64,000 bases of DNA from Sinorhizobium fredii NGR234 (GTDB lineage Bacteria; Pseudomonadota; Alphaproteobacteria; Rhizobiales; Rhizobiaceae). Below are positions 42,152-64,000 of this stretch, in pieces. The DNA is taken from the NCBI RefSeq assembly GCF_000018545.1, contig NC_012587.1, positions 1,178,001 to 1,242,000 of the forward strand. Direction: 5' to 3'. The notes beneath the pieces are model-generated. The model saw nothing but the letters and a program-made list of their open reading frames with translations, was not told where the DNA came from and searched no databases. Position 1 is the stretch's first letter. Each line of letters begins with the position of its first letter. Both the position numbers and the translations under genes were made by a program.

Positions 42152-42188
42152 GGATGCCGGTTGCGCAAGCAGCCGGCATTCTTCGTTT
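42152..42188 (+). terminator. Hairpin after azoR
   Basis: A 13-bp stem starting GGATGCCGG with a GCAA loop, followed by TTCGTTT. It lies 96 bases after azoR and 32 bases before the next gene. Confidence 0.65.
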
Positions 42189-42220
42189 CTGATCGGCCCG
42201 TTTTGCGCTATTCTGGCGCT

Positions 42221-42496
42221 ATGAAAAGCCTGGTCGCATTGCAGGTTTTGACCTTGTCGCTGGCGGCTGCCGGCATGGTGGCCGAAAGCGCGGCTGCGTC
42301 CCCGCCGGACCGGCGCTGCACCTGCCGCAACCGCGACGGCACGAAATACGAACTCGGCCAGATGGCCTGCATCCGTGTCGGCGGCATCTCCTACATGGCG
42401 CGTTGCGAGATGAACCTCAACGTCACGACCTGGAAAAAGGTGCGTGATGGCTGTCCGACGGCCCTGATGACCGCGAGCGGCGTCCCAACGCTTTGA
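42221..42496 (+). CDS. Small secreted Cys-containing protein
   Basis: 91 residues from the ATG at 42221. Signal peptide KSLVALQVLTLSLAAAGMVA, then RRCTCRNRDGTKYELGQMAC with four to five Cys (also ARCEM and DGC) that can form disulfides. Periplasmic, function unknown. Convergent with rlmB; the two stops are 6 bases apart. Confidence 0.75.
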   Translation: MKSLVALQVLTLSLAAAGMVAESAAASPPDRRCTCRNRDGTKYELGQMACIRVGGISYMARCEMNLNVTTWKKVRDGCPTALMTASGVPTL

Positions 42497-42502
42497 TACG
42501 CC

Positions 42503-43378
42503 TCAACCCTTGAGGTGCTGGCGCGCGGCGTACATGGCGATCGCGGCGGCGTTCGAAACGTTGAGCGACTTGATGGCGCCCGGCATGTCGAGACGGGCGA
42601 GCGCCGTGACGGTCTGTCGCGTCTTCTGCCGCAGTCCCTTGCCTTCCGATCCCAGCACGAGAGCGACCTTCCCGCCCGAGAAAGTGTCCTCCAGCGGTTG
42701 CGGCCCCTCCGAATCGAGGCCGATCGTCTGGAAACCGAGTTTGTGCAGTTCTTCAATCGTATCGGCGAGGTTGGTGATCTGGATATAGGGGATGAGCTCC
42801 AGCGCGCCGGATGCAGACTTGGCGAGTACGCCCGATTCGGTCGGGCTGTGGCGCATGGTGGTAATCAACGCGCCAGCCTCGAAGGCGACCGCCGAGCGCA
42901 TGATCGCGCCGACATTGTGCGGATCAGTCACCTGGTCGAGCAGCAGGATCAACGGGCAATCGCTGAGCGCCTCGAGCTTTCGGTGCGGCAGCGGCCGCGT
43001 CTCCAGCATGACGCCCTGGTGGATGGCATCCGGCCCGAGGGCCCGGTCGAGATCCTGCGGCGTGACGATTTCGACGGGGAAGCGGAGAGCCGAGAGATCA
43101 CCGAGTTCCAGCCGCGCCGCCGCATTCTGCGTTACTCTGAGCCGGATGATGGTGCGATCCGGATTGTCCAGGGCGGCGCGAACCGTATGCAGGCCATAGA
43201 GAAACACCTCATCGGGCGCGAGCGCCGGCGGCTTCCAGTCGGCCGGCAGCTTCCGACGCTTGTCGGGACGGGGTGTCGGAATCTCGCCACGCTCGCGGCG
43301 GGCGTCGCGATGGGCGCGCCGGAGAGTGGCGTAGTGGCTGTCTCTGGCGCTCTTGTCGCCGCTCTTGTCCTTGCTCAT
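42503..43378 (-). CDS. rlmB: 23S rRNA (guanosine-2'-O-)-methyltransferase RlmB-type (SPOUT/TrmH)
   Basis: 291 residues. A basic N-terminal stretch of about 50 residues precedes the L30e-like substrate-binding part (FLYGLHTVRAALDNPDR) and the SPOUT domain: DQVTDPHNVGAIMRSAVAFE, VALVLGSEGKGLRQKTRQ and SLNVSNAAAIAMYAARQ, the three SAM-binding trefoil motifs. It methylates a guanosine of 23S rRNA. It lies beside the translation gene cluster, divergent from tRNA-Tyr. Confidence 0.9.
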   Translation of the reverse strand: MSKDKSGDKSARDSHYATLRRAHRDARRERGEIPTPRPDKRRKLPADWKPPALAPDEVFLYGLHTVRAALDNPDRTIIRLRVTQNAAARLELGDLSALRFPVEIVTPQDLDRALGPDAIHQGVMLETRPLPHRKLEALSDCPLILLLDQVTDPHNVGAIMRSAVAFEAGALITTMRHSPTESGVLAKSASGALELIPYIQITNLADTIEELHKLGFQTIGLDSEGPQPLEDTFSGGKVALVLGSEGKGLRQKTRQTVTALARLDMPGAIKSLNVSNAAAIAMYAARQHLKG

Positions 43379-43594
43379 GCGCGTCTTATAGAGAGGTTCG
43401 TTCGGTCTTGGAAATGGTTTCGGAAAACCGTGGTCGTCGACGCCTGTGGAGAAATTCTGAAATTTTCCGTTTCGCTCTGTTGACAGGAGGAAGGCTGGCG
43501 GTCATATACCCGGCGCAGATCGCAAGGCGGCACCAAATGGCGCCGGTTCTTCTACGATCTCAAAAGCTTGGTCGATTGATCCCGACAGAAAAAT

Positions 43595-43679
43595 GGAGGG
43601 ATGCCCGAGTGGTTAAAGGGGACGGACTGTAAATCCGTTGGCTCAGCCTACGTTGGTTCAAATCCAACTCCCTCCACCA
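43595..43679 (+). tRNA. tRNA-Tyr (anticodon GTA)
   Basis: 85 nucleotides with a long variable arm, as expected for bacterial tRNA-Tyr. Acceptor GGAGGGA/TCCCTCC, anticodon loop CTGTAAA, T-arm GTTGG/CCAAC, encoded CCA. Followed 23 bases later by tRNA-Gly. Confidence 0.97.
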
Positions 43680-43702
43680 TTCTGCTTCAGGATCGAAGGC
43701 CC

Positions 43703-43776
43703 GCGGGTATAGCTCAATGGTAGAGCAGCAGCCTTCCAAGCTGAATACGCGGGTTCGATTCCCGCTACCCGCTCCA
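43703..43776 (+). tRNA. tRNA-Gly (anticodon TCC)
   Basis: 74 nucleotides; acceptor GCGGGTA/TACCCGC, anticodon loop CTTCCAA, encoded CCA. It lies between tRNA-Tyr and tuf, the same order as the tyrU-glyT-thrT-tufB operon known in E. coli (without thrT). Confidence 0.97.
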
Positions 43777-44018
43777 GCCACTTGCCGTTCGGCTTTAGAA
43801 AGGTGGCGGATACCCCTGACATCGTTTAATTTTTCGGCTTTGGCAAATCTGTCTGTGCCGGCGCGGCGGCGCTTCGCCATAGACTTTAAATTCGGCTGAG
43901 ACCTTGCCGTCCGGGCGGACGCAATTAAGTCTTGCGCAAATGCCGCGAAACCCTTAAACGGCTGCACAAACCGGCCCTGCCGGCTGATCAATCGTATTTG
44001 ACCACAGGAAGCGTACCC

Positions 44019-45194
<1,176 letters not shown>

Positions 45195-45270
45195 CGATCG
45201 CAAGGGCGATGCCGTAAGCTGCCGACTGCAGCAGAAAGGGTGCAAGTGGCGCGCTAGCGCGATTTGCACG

Positions 45271-45304
45271 CGGCGCCGGCATCGTCGCCTCTATCGTCGA
45301 TTAA
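45271..45304 (+). repeat. Duplicated tuf 3' end
   Basis: These bases repeat the last 34 bases of tuf (45161-45194) with two mismatches, including the stop (GTCGATTAA against GTCGAGTAA). 76 bases of other sequence lie between. It is a remnant of recombination involving a tuf tail, placed just before the terminator. Confidence 0.85.
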
Positions 45305-45330
45305 TTTCCGGCTTCTACCGGTTTCGAAGA

Positions 45331-45356
45331 CCCCGCGGGCAATCGCGGGGTTTTTC
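45331..45356 (+). terminator. Intrinsic terminator after tuf
   Basis: CCCCGCG, 6-base loop, CGCGGGG, then TTTTTC. It ends the tRNA-tuf unit before the epimerase gene. Confidence 0.9.
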
Positions 45357-45443
45357 GTTTCTATTGTTTCGCCGTCATCGAAACTTGAATGTGTCTCGCC
45401 GGAATGGCAGGCTCCTGCGTCGTCAGAGGCGGAGGAGCAGATC

Positions 45444-46343
45444 GTGAAAAAGCGGATTCTCTTTACCGGCGGCGCCGGCAAGGCCGGGCGGCATGCCGTA
45501 CCCTATCTCGTCGAAGCGGGGTATGAAGTGCATAATGTCGACCTCGTACCGCTCGACAGCCCCGGCGTCACCAACCTGATCGCCGACATCACCGACAGCG
45601 GCCAGATGTTCAACGCGCTGTCGATGCATCGGGATTTTCCCGATATGGATCAGGGCAGGGGGCCGCAATCCTTCGATGCCGTCGTCCACTTCGCCGCCAT
45701 TCCGCGCATCCTCATCAAGCCGGACAACGAGACCTTCCGGGTCAATGTGATGGGGACCTATAACGTCATCGAGGCGGCGGTGAAGCTCGGGATCCGCAAG
45801 ATCATCTTCGCCTCCAGCGAGACGACCTACGGCGTCTGCTTTGCCGAGGGTCATCGCGACTTCCATAGCTTCCCGCTCGAGGAGGACTACGACGTCGATC
45901 CGATGGACTCCTACGGTCTCTCCAAGGTTGTCAACGAAAAGACCGCGCGTGCCTTTGCAGAGCGGTCCGGGTTCGACATCTACGCGCTGCGTATCGGCAA
46001 CGTCATCGAGCCGCACGAATATGAGCGCTTCCCTCACTATTTCGCTCATCCGGAAATCCGCAAACGGATCGCCTGGAGCTATATCGATGCCCGGGACCTG
46101 GGCCAGATCGTCAAGCTCTGCATCGAGAAGGACGGGCTCGGTTTTGCGGTCTTCAATGCCTGCAACGACACGGTATCGGCCAACACGCCGACGCGCGAGC
46201 TTGCCAGGCGCTTCTATCCGAATGTCCCCTTCACCAGGGAGATCGGCGAGTTCGAGGGGCTGCTCTCGAACCGGAAGATCCGCGAGGTCCTTGGCTTCAA
46301 GGAGGAGCACGACTGGCGGAAATACGTGAAGCTTGACACCTAG
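45444..46343 (+). CDS. NAD-dependent epimerase/dehydratase (extended SDR)
   Basis: 299 residues from the GTG at 45444, with GGAGGAG before it. Rossmann motif ILFTGGAGKAGRHAVPYLVE (GxxGxxG), catalytic SSETTYG and YGLSK (Tyr-x3-Lys). It should convert a nucleotide sugar, but the substrate cannot be read from sequence. It lies between tuf and tRNA-Trp/secE, an insertion in an otherwise ancient gene order, and does not belong to translation. Confidence 0.87.
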   Translation: MKKRILFTGGAGKAGRHAVPYLVEAGYEVHNVDLVPLDSPGVTNLIADITDSGQMFNALSMHRDFPDMDQGRGPQSFDAVVHFAAIPRILIKPDNETFRVNVMGTYNVIEAAVKLGIRKIIFASSETTYGVCFAEGHRDFHSFPLEEDYDVDPMDSYGLSKVVNEKTARAFAERSGFDIYALRIGNVIEPHEYERFPHYFAHPEIRKRIAWSYIDARDLGQIVKLCIEKDGLGFAVFNACNDTVSANTPTRELARRFYPNVPFTREIGEFEGLLSNRKIREVLGFKEEHDWRKYVKLDT

Positions 46344-46493
46344 CGTCGGTGCGCCGGAGATGCGCGCGGACCATGAGAAAATTTTCTTGGCACTTTTTGC
46401 GCTTTTGTCGCGAATGCGCTTGAAAGCATCCGGCAAACTGAATAAGAAGCCGCAGACTTGAGATGCATCCGGTTTCGGTTGTGTTTCTGGTCT

Positions 46494-46569
<76 letters not shown>

Positions 46570-46767
46570 GTCTCCCGTTCTTGCCCTGTCGTCAGAATTC
46601 GGCCAGAATGCGTGGGAGAGGGCGGCGCAGCCGTCTTTATATATTCACAAAAAAGACCGATCGGCTCTTGTGGTTTTCGGAATCGGTCTTTATGTAGGGT
46701 CCAAACAGACACGCGGTGCGTGGGGCTGAAACATCGGCTTTACGCGCCGTAATGGCGTGAGCATTTT

Positions 46768-46968
46768 ATGGCATCCAAAACGAATCCGTTCACGTTTCTG
46801 CAGCAGGTGCGCTCGGAAACGTCAAAAGTGACTTGGCCTTCGCGGCGCGAGACGACGATCTCGACGCTGATGGTCTTCGTCATGGTCTCTTTTGCCGCCG
46901 CCTTTTTCTTTGGTGCGGACCAGTTGATGGGTTGGCTGATGAGCCTGATCCTCAACGTTGGCGCTTGA
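46768..46968 (+). CDS. secE: Preprotein translocase subunit SecE
   Basis: 66 residues, the short single-helix form. [16 protein letters not shown] is the conserved amphipathic region, followed by one membrane helix ([17 protein letters not shown]). It clamps SecY in the Sec translocon. 17 bases before nusG; same operon. Confidence 0.96.
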   Translation: MASKTNPFTFLQQVRSETSKVTWPSRRETTISTLMVFVMVSFAAAFFFGADQLMGWLMSLILNVGA

Positions 46969-46985
46969 TCTGGGTGGAGAGAAGC

Positions 46986-47516
46986 ATGGCTGCGCGCTGG
47001 TATATCGTTCACGCCTATTCGAATTTCGAGAAGAAAGTCGCCGAATCGATCGAAGAGAAAGCCAGGCAGAAGGGTCTGTCGCATCTGTTTGAGAAGATTC
47101 TCGTGCCGACCGAGAAGGTGGTCGAGGTTCGTCGCGGCCGCAAGGTCGATGCGGAGCGGAAGTTCTTCCCGGGTTATGTTCTCGTGCGGGCGAATCTGAC
47201 GGACGAGGCTTACCACCTCATCAAGAACACGCCGAAGGTCACCGGGTTTCTCGGAACCGACAGCAAGCCGGTGCCGATTCCGGATCATGAGGCGGAGCGG
47301 ATTCTGGGTCAGGTCCAGGATGGCGTCGAGCGTCCGAAGCCTTCGGTCTCCTTCGAGATCGGCGAGCAGGTCCGTGTGTCGGATGGCCCCTTCGCCTCCT
47401 TCAATGGCATCGTCCAGGATGTCGATGAAGAGCGTTCGCGCCTGAAGGTCGAGGTGTCGATCTTCGGCCGCGCCACTCCCGTCGAACTGGAATACGGCCA
47501 GGTCGAAAAGGTCTGA
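46986..47516 (+). CDS. nusG: Transcription termination/antitermination factor NusG (host)
   Basis: 176 residues from the ATG at 46986 (GGAGAGAAGC upstream). NGN domain with [20 protein letters not shown] and [23 protein letters not shown] domain with [20 protein letters not shown]. It links RNA polymerase to Rho or the ribosome. The prophage paralogue at 14279 shares this layout. Confidence 0.97.
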   Translation: MAARWYIVHAYSNFEKKVAESIEEKARQKGLSHLFEKILVPTEKVVEVRRGRKVDAERKFFPGYVLVRANLTDEAYHLIKNTPKVTGFLGTDSKPVPIPDHEAERILGQVQDGVERPKPSVSFEIGEQVRVSDGPFASFNGIVQDVDEERSRLKVEVSIFGRATPVELEYGQVEKV

Positions 47517-47731
47517 AAGAGCGAAGCTTACTGAATTGGGCAGGTTGACGTGTCGACCTGTTCCGGCGGAGTGATCCGCATGCGCGTGGGAGGAAGCCGG
47601 TCTTAGCCGGGCCGGTATATCCGCACCACGCAACCGCAGCCGCCGGTCATCGACCGGCAAGGAGCCGGGCAACCGGCTGAACAGTTCCCGCTTCCGGCTT
47701 GGCCGGGCGGGGCAAAGAGAGGCAGAGAGAA
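47517..47731 (+). promoter_or_regulatory. rplK leader with two hairpins
   Basis: GCCGGTCATCGACCGGC at 47642-47658 and GCCGGGCAACCGGC just after it can form stems before rplK. In E. coli the L11 operon leader binds L1; whether either hairpin serves that purpose here is inference. Confidence 0.45.
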
Positions 47732-48160
47732 ATGGCTAAGAAAGTAGCAGGCCAGCTCAAGCTGCAGGTAAAGGCCGGCTCGGCGAACCCGTCGCCGCCG
47801 ATCGGTCCTGCGCTTGGTCAGCGTGGCATCAACATCATGGAATTCTGCAAGGCGTTCAATGCCGCTACGCAGGAAATGGAAAAGGGTATGCCGATTCCGG
47901 TCGTCATCACCTATTACCAGGACAAGTCCTTCACCTTCATCATGAAGCAGCCGCCGGTCAGCTACTTCCTGAAGCGCGAGGCGAAGATCCAGTCCGGTTC
48001 GAAGACCCCGGGCAAGGCGAAGGCCGGTTCGATCTCCAAGGCCCAGATCCGCACGATCGCAGAGGCCAAGATGAAGGACCTCAACGCGGCCGATATCGAA
48101 GGCGCAATGGCAATGGTCGAGGGCTCCGCCCGCTCCATGGGCCTGGAAGTGACGGGCTAA
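47732..48160 (+). CDS. rplK: 50S ribosomal protein L11
   Basis: 142 residues, standard length. [40 protein letters not shown] and the C-terminal rRNA-binding domain are typical. Binds the GTPase-associated region of 23S rRNA. Four bases before rplA. The ATG at 47732 follows GGCAGAGAGAA. Confidence 0.98.
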   Translation: MAKKVAGQLKLQVKAGSANPSPPIGPALGQRGINIMEFCKAFNAATQEMEKGMPIPVVITYYQDKSFTFIMKQPPVSYFLKREAKIQSGSKTPGKAKAGSISKAQIRTIAEAKMKDLNAADIEGAMAMVEGSARSMGLEVTG

Positions 48161-48164
48161 GACC

Positions 48165-48863
48165 ATGGCGAAGATTGCAAAGCGTGTACAGAAGTCCCGC
48201 GAGGGCATTGATCCGGCGAAGGTCTACGGCCTCACCGAAGCCGTGACGCTCGTCAAGGAGCGTGCGACCGCCAAGTTCGATGAGACCATCGAAGTGGCGA
48301 TGAACCTCGGCGTCGATCCGCGCCATGCCGACCAGATGGTCCGTGGCGTCGTCAACCTGCCGAACGGCACCGGCCGCTCGGTTCGCGTTGCCGTTTTCGC
48401 CCGTGGCGCCAAGGCCGATGAAGCCAAGGCCGCCGGCGCCGACGTCGTCGGTGCGGAAGACCTGGTCGAGATCGTCCAGGGCGGCAAGATCGATTTCGAT
48501 CGCTGCATCGCGACCCCGGACATGATGCCGCTCGTCGGCCGTCTCGGCAAGGTTCTCGGCCCGCGCGGCATGATGCCGAACCCGAAGGTCGGCACCGTGA
48601 CGATGGACGTCACCGCAGCCGTCAAGTCTTCGAAGGGCGGCGCCGTCGAGTTCCGCGTCGAGAAGGCTGGTATCGTTCACGCCGGCGTCGGCAAGGCATC
48701 CTTCGATGCCAAGGCGCTGGAAGAGAACATCCGCGCTTTCGCAGATGCGGTGATCAAGGCGAAGCCGACCGGCGCCAAGGGCAACTACGTCAAGCGCGTG
48801 GCGATCTCCTCGACGATGGGCCCCGGCCTAAAGATCGACCCGGCAACGCTGAGCGTCGCCTGA
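48165..48863 (+). CDS. rplA: 50S ribosomal protein L1
   Basis: 232 residues. [20 protein letters not shown] and [20 protein letters not shown] are family signatures. Binds 23S rRNA at the L1 stalk and is the known repressor of the L11-L1 message. Confidence 0.98.
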   Translation: MAKIAKRVQKSREGIDPAKVYGLTEAVTLVKERATAKFDETIEVAMNLGVDPRHADQMVRGVVNLPNGTGRSVRVAVFARGAKADEAKAAGADVVGAEDLVEIVQGGKIDFDRCIATPDMMPLVGRLGKVLGPRGMMPNPKVGTVTMDVTAAVKSSKGGAVEFRVEKAGIVHAGVGKASFDAKALEENIRAFADAVIKAKPTGAKGNYVKRVAISSTMGPGLKIDPATLSVA

Positions 48864-48869
48864 TAATTC

Positions 48870-48971
48870 TACAGCGCCGTGCGCTTTTTAAGCGCACAAA
48901 GGTCGCTGTAGCGCTTTGAATTGCTGCATGTTTTGTCCTTAAATCGAACCCGATTTAAGGACACATGCAGG
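48870..48971. repeat. RIME-type intergenic double-palindrome element
   Basis: Two palindromes in about 100 bases. The first is TACAGCG ... CGCTGTA with an inner GTGCGCTT/AAGCGCAC (48870-48920). The second is CTGCATGTTTTGTCCTTAAATCG against CGATTTAAGGACACATGCAG (48924-48970). The layout and words match the Rhizobium-specific intergenic mosaic element (RIME) as I know it. It lies between rplA and rplJ. Confidence 0.75.
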
Positions 48972-49290
48972 GGCTTGGGCCCGAAATCGAATTTCCGGCC
49001 TTTCGAGGCCGGAAATATCCGGGCTTCCGGCCCGGAATTCCTGTCCGAGATTGCGGGTGGTTCTACCTTAATCACCATGCCCGCATGAGACGGGTAAGAT
49101 CTGGATTTCAAGTGACGCCGTAGGCGTCGAAATTCGGTTCGAACCTCGCTTGCCTTGTGTCAGACCCGGCTATCCGGGAACGCCAAGGGACAGGATCCTT
49201 AAGCGTTGCTTGGGATCGAGCATGATCCCAGGTGACAAAGGCAAACCCGGCAGGGCTGCGATGAGCAACCCTGTCAACTGGAGACAGACA
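48972..49290 (+). promoter_or_regulatory. rplJ (L10) leader region
   Basis: About 320 bases with no gene. Hairpins include AATTTCCGGCC/GGCCGGAAAT near 48987-49014 and GGGATC/GATCCC around 49211-49231. The stretch before rplJ is the expected site of the L10(L12)4 autoregulatory leader. Confidence 0.55.
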
Positions 49291-49809
49291 GTGGAAAGAG
49301 CGGAAAAACGCGAATTCGTCACGGAGCTGAACGAAGTCTTCAAGGCTTCCGGTTCGGTTGTCGTGGCCCACTATGCTGGTGTCACAGTTGCGCAGATGAA
49401 CGACTTCCGTTCGAAGATGCGCGCTGCTGGCGGCACCGTCAAAGTCGCGAAAAACCGCCTGGCCAAGATCGCTCTTCAGGGCACCGAGTCGGAAGGGATG
49501 ACCGATCTCTTCAAAGGACAGACGCTGATCGCATTCAGCGCTGACCCGATCACGGCTCCCAAGGTCGTCATGGATTTCGCCAAGACCAACGACAAGCTCG
49601 TTGTTCTGGGCGGCGCCATGGGCACAACCACGCTCAACGCCGAAGCAGTCAAGTCGCTTGCGACCCTGCCTTCGCTCGACGAGCTGCGCGCAAAGCTGCT
49701 GGGCCTTCTCAATGCCCCGGCAACCCGCGTCGCGACGGTTGTCGCAGCACCGGCAAGCCAGCTTGCCCGCGTGTTCTCGGCCTATGCCAAGAAGGACGAA
49801 GCCGCCTGA
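49291..49809 (+). CDS. rplJ: 50S ribosomal protein L10
   Basis: 172 residues from a GTG at 49291 (GGAGACAGACA upstream), which gives the family N-terminus [40 protein letters not shown] and [13 protein letters not shown] are conserved. It carries the L7/L12 dimers on the ribosome. An upstream in-frame ATG at 49261 is less likely. Confidence 0.97.
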   Translation: MERAEKREFVTELNEVFKASGSVVVAHYAGVTVAQMNDFRSKMRAAGGTVKVAKNRLAKIALQGTESEGMTDLFKGQTLIAFSADPITAPKVVMDFAKTNDKLVVLGGAMGTTTLNAEAVKSLATLPSLDELRAKLLGLLNAPATRVATVVAAPASQLARVFSAYAKKDEAA

Positions 49810-49867
49810 GGCGGATTTTCGCTGTTGTATCTAAAACCGGTTCGAACCGAACAAAAGGAAAAGTAAA

Positions 49868-50251
<384 letters not shown>

Positions 50252-50314
50252 TTCGACGAAATGCGAAGGGAGGGGGCCTTTGTGGCCGCCTCTCTTTGAC
50301 CGTTTTTGGAACAT

Positions 50315-50352
50315 ATTACCCAAAAGCCTGTCGAAAACGGCTTTTGGGTAAT
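50315..50352 (+). promoter_or_regulatory. Hairpin between rplL and rpoB
   Basis: ATTACCCAAAAGCC and GGCTTTTGGGTAAT form a perfect 14-bp stem with a 10-base loop and no T-run. In E. coli an attenuator and an RNase III site lie in this interval; this stem is a candidate for the same control. Confidence 0.6.
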
Positions 50353-50516
50353 GGGTTCTTCAAGAGGATGGTCGCGATCGGGAGATAGCACAGCGTTCCG
50401 TGCTGGCGTCTTTCGAAAGCTTGACGAGATTGAACAACTCATTTGATCGACGGGATCGACTGGCCATCGGTTCCCGTCCGTTGCAGGCCCGGATGCAAGA
50501 TTGACAAGGAGCGACG

Positions 50517-54659
<4,143 letters not shown>

Positions 54660-54845
54660 GTCGATATCCGGTGCGTGCCGCCAATCGGCGCGCACCGTTT
54701 CCGCCGCCGGGCATCTCATTTGCCCGCGGCAGGAACTGGGCCGCACCCGATGCGGTTTTAGCTGTTTATGGGGCAGGGGCCGGCGCCCGGGATTTGCCGG
54801 CACCCTCGCCAAGCTCAGGGCTTAATGCCCGCAAAGGAGACAGGC

Positions 54846-59051
<4,206 letters not shown>

Positions 59052-59090
59052 TCGGAAAGGAGAGGGTGGTCTCCACCCTCTTGAAAATCA

Positions 59091-59122
59091 AAAGCCGCCC
59101 GGAGCGATCCGGGCGGCTTTCT
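59091..59122. terminator. Terminator after rpoC
   Basis: AAAGCCGCCCGGA, loop GCGA, TCCGGGCGGCTTT and then CTC. The symmetric A- and T-flanks allow use from both sides, including the convergent gene that ends at 59140. Confidence 0.88.
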
Positions 59123-59139
59123 CAATTTTCATCCAACGG

Positions 59140-59436
59140 TCAGCCGAAGCGGATGATCGAGACCTCGCCCTCCAGCGCGCCCTGGTAGGCCGACGCGTGC
59201 GGCTCCTCGTCCGGGATATCGGTCAGCGTCCCGATCTGATCGAGATCCGCTTGGAAGAAGCCTTCTTCCGCCAGCGCATTGAGCGCCTCCCGCACGGCGG
59301 TGTCGTCATCCGGCGCGCGGAGCATCACGTGGATCTCCACACCCTCGTCGTCGCTGTCGTTCTCGTAGGCTTTGCCAATGATGACGAAGACCAGCGGCTC
59401 TTCGGGTGAATTGTCGTTGTCGGGCATGATGGGCAT
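59140..59436 (-). CDS. Small acidic hypothetical protein
   Basis: 98 residues from the ATG at 59436 (GAGGA upstream; a GTG at 59466 is less likely). PLVFVIIGKAYENDSDDEGV, EIHVMLRAPDDDTAVREALN suggests an alternating beta/alpha fold. Convergent with rpoC, against the direction of the cluster. Family not recognised by name. Confidence 0.7.
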   Translation of the reverse strand: MPIMPDNDNSPEEPLVFVIIGKAYENDSDDEGVEIHVMLRAPDDDTAVREALNALAEEGFFQADLDQIGTLTDIPDEEPHASAYQGALEGEVSIIRFG

Positions 59437-60026
59437 CGGAAGGTCCTCGTTCGGATTGCCGGACACCTTAACCCGGTTTCGGCTTGCCGCGAAGGCGGTA
59501 GGAGCCTGCTATCCCGGGAAAGGAGAAAATCTCCGGGCGGCGGCGGGTCCGTCGAATCGTGCCGCCTCACGATTCTCAGAACCCAGAATGGCGTTGCTGA
59601 TTCCTTAACAGGAGAAGGCAATGCAGCGGCTGGTACGACAGGTTTCTTCGGGAGGAGCGGCTACGCCGCCGCAAAGCCTTGTTTTTCAGGCATATCAGGG
59701 CTGCAAGACCGAGATTATTTGTTAATTGCCCTTGACGGATCGACCTGAAATCAGTACACCCCGCCGCATCAGAGCCCATGTGAGGCTGGCTGGTTCGGAA
59801 CGTCGCGTTCTGGAGTTCGCCTCAAACAAGGTTCAAAACGCACGCTGAAGACACAATGCTGCACGCAAGACGCGCGAGATAGTGCGTCCTCTGCTTTTGT
59901 TGGGGCCATCTGCGAAAAGGCGGATCGGCCCTCGTTTTGCGCATTTCATAGGCGTGCGGTACCGCCGGCGACGGCAACGATCCGCCCGAAAGGGTAACGA
60001 GACAAGATTTTGCAAGGGATGGTTAC
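59437..60026 (+). promoter_or_regulatory. Upstream region of the str operon
   Basis: 590 bases with no gene I can support; it should hold the rpsL promoter and leader. TTGACG at 59727 is followed after 17 bases by TACACC, a weak promoter match. Short minus-strand frames here have no ribosome site. Confidence 0.45.
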
Positions 60027-60398
60027 ATGCCTACCGTAAACCAGCTGATCCGCAAGCCGCGTCAGGCACAGGTAAAGCGCAACAAGGTTCCTGCTCTGCA
60101 GGAAAACCCGCAGAAGCGCGGCGTTTGCACCCGCGTCTACACGACGACCCCGAGGAAGCCGAACTCGGCTCTGCGTAAGGTTGCAAAGATCCGCCTGACG
60201 AACGGCTTCGAAGTGATCGGCTACATTCCCGGTGAAGGCCACAACCTTCAGGAGCACTCCGTGGTGATGATCCGCGGCGGCCGCGTCAAGGACCTTCCGG
60301 GTGTTCGTTACCACATCATCCGCGGCGTTCTCGATACGCAGGGTGTGAAGAACCGCAAGCAGCGTCGTTCGAAGTACGGCGCGAAGCGTCCGAAATAA
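60027..60398 (+). CDS. rpsL: 30S ribosomal protein S12
   Basis: 123 residues. [20 protein letters not shown] and [12 protein letters not shown] keep both lysines whose changes give streptomycin resistance, so this is the wild-type form. First gene of the str operon. Confidence 0.99.
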   Translation: MPTVNQLIRKPRQAQVKRNKVPALQENPQKRGVCTRVYTTTPRKPNSALRKVAKIRLTNGFEVIGYIPGEGHNLQEHSVVMIRGGRVKDLPGVRYHIIRGVLDTQGVKNRKQRRSKYGAKRPK

Positions 60399-60444
60399 CA
60401 TCGCAACCGGCGCCATTTCGCTGGTCACCAGATTAAGAAGTTGA

Positions 60445-60927
<483 letters not shown>

Positions 60928-60956
60928 CGGCAACACGTCTCGAAAGGCAGTCACCC

Positions 60957-63056
<2,100 letters not shown>

Positions 63057-63127
63057 CCGGAATACCCCCGCGCTGAAACAGAATGAAAAGATTTCCCCTC
63101 TAAGGGACAGGAAACGGAGAGCCGAAA

Positions 63128-64000
<873 letters not shown>

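Noticed and set aside
42515..43483. 322-codon plus-strand frame opposite rlmB
   Set aside because: Antisense to a gene with all SPOUT motifs; no ribosome site.
45264..45443. N-terminal extension of the epimerase
   Set aside because: It would include the stray tuf tail and the terminator hairpin; the GTG at 45444 has GGAGGAG and gives the normal Rossmann start.

Overview
The window is chromosomal DNA of an alphaproteobacterium of the order Hyphomicrobiales (Rhizobiales), most likely the Sinorhizobium/Ensifer branch. This rests on the high GC content, the gene order (rne-amidase-mrcA-prfB, then tRNA-tuf-secE-nusG-rplKAJL-rpoBC-rpsLG-fusA-tuf), GTG/TTG starts with strong purine-rich ribosome binding sites, and an intergenic double-palindrome repeat of the RIME type. 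The genus is inferred from these features, not proven.

Layout. Positions 1-8226 are host core: the 5' part of rne (minus strand), an AMIN-type N-acetylmuramoyl-L-alanine amidase, penicillin-binding protein 1A, prfB with an intact programmed +1 frameshift, a small secreted protein and NAD kinase. Positions 8227-40269 hold a prophage of about 32 kb inserted in the 3' half of a tRNA-Thr(TGT) gene. A perfect 50-bp repeat marks its two ends and a tyrosine integrase lies just inside the right end. Positions 40270-43700 return to host genes: LysR regulator, azoreductase, small secreted protein, RlmB-type rRNA methylase. From 43595 to the end runs the transcription/translation super-cluster: tRNA-Tyr, tRNA-Gly, tuf, an epimerase, tRNA-Trp, secE, nusG, rplK, rplA, rplJ, rplL, rpoB, rpoC, a small minus-strand gene, rpsL, rpsG, fusA and a second tuf cut by the window end.

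The prophage has a left accessory pair (8495-9678), a rightward replication operon built from ATGA overlaps (10789-14223, with a prim-pol primase and an RNase H), a phage-encoded NusG paralogue (14279-14788), and a virion module of podophage type (DUF5681 protein, terminase, portal, capsid, ejection proteins, S74 tail fibre). After that come two RTX repeat proteins, a lysis cassette with nested spanin-like genes, many small accessory genes, a methyltransferase joined to a nuclease-like domain, and an integrase-led operon of small DNA-binding proteins. The head module is broken: portal and capsid are fragments flanking a short inverted piece. The element is therefore probably defective for making particles, while its integration, replication, lysis and accessory genes look intact.

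The most unusual items are the NusG paralogue placed before the late genes, the collapsed and partly inverted head module, the methyltransferase-nuclease fusion, the two RTX proteins, the paired micro-proteins of about 50 residues, repeated GGGTAAC sites near both prophage ends, and the tuf-related repeats (332 bp of perfect identity at the start of both copies and a stray copy of the tuf tail after the first). No CRISPR array and no insertion sequence were seen.
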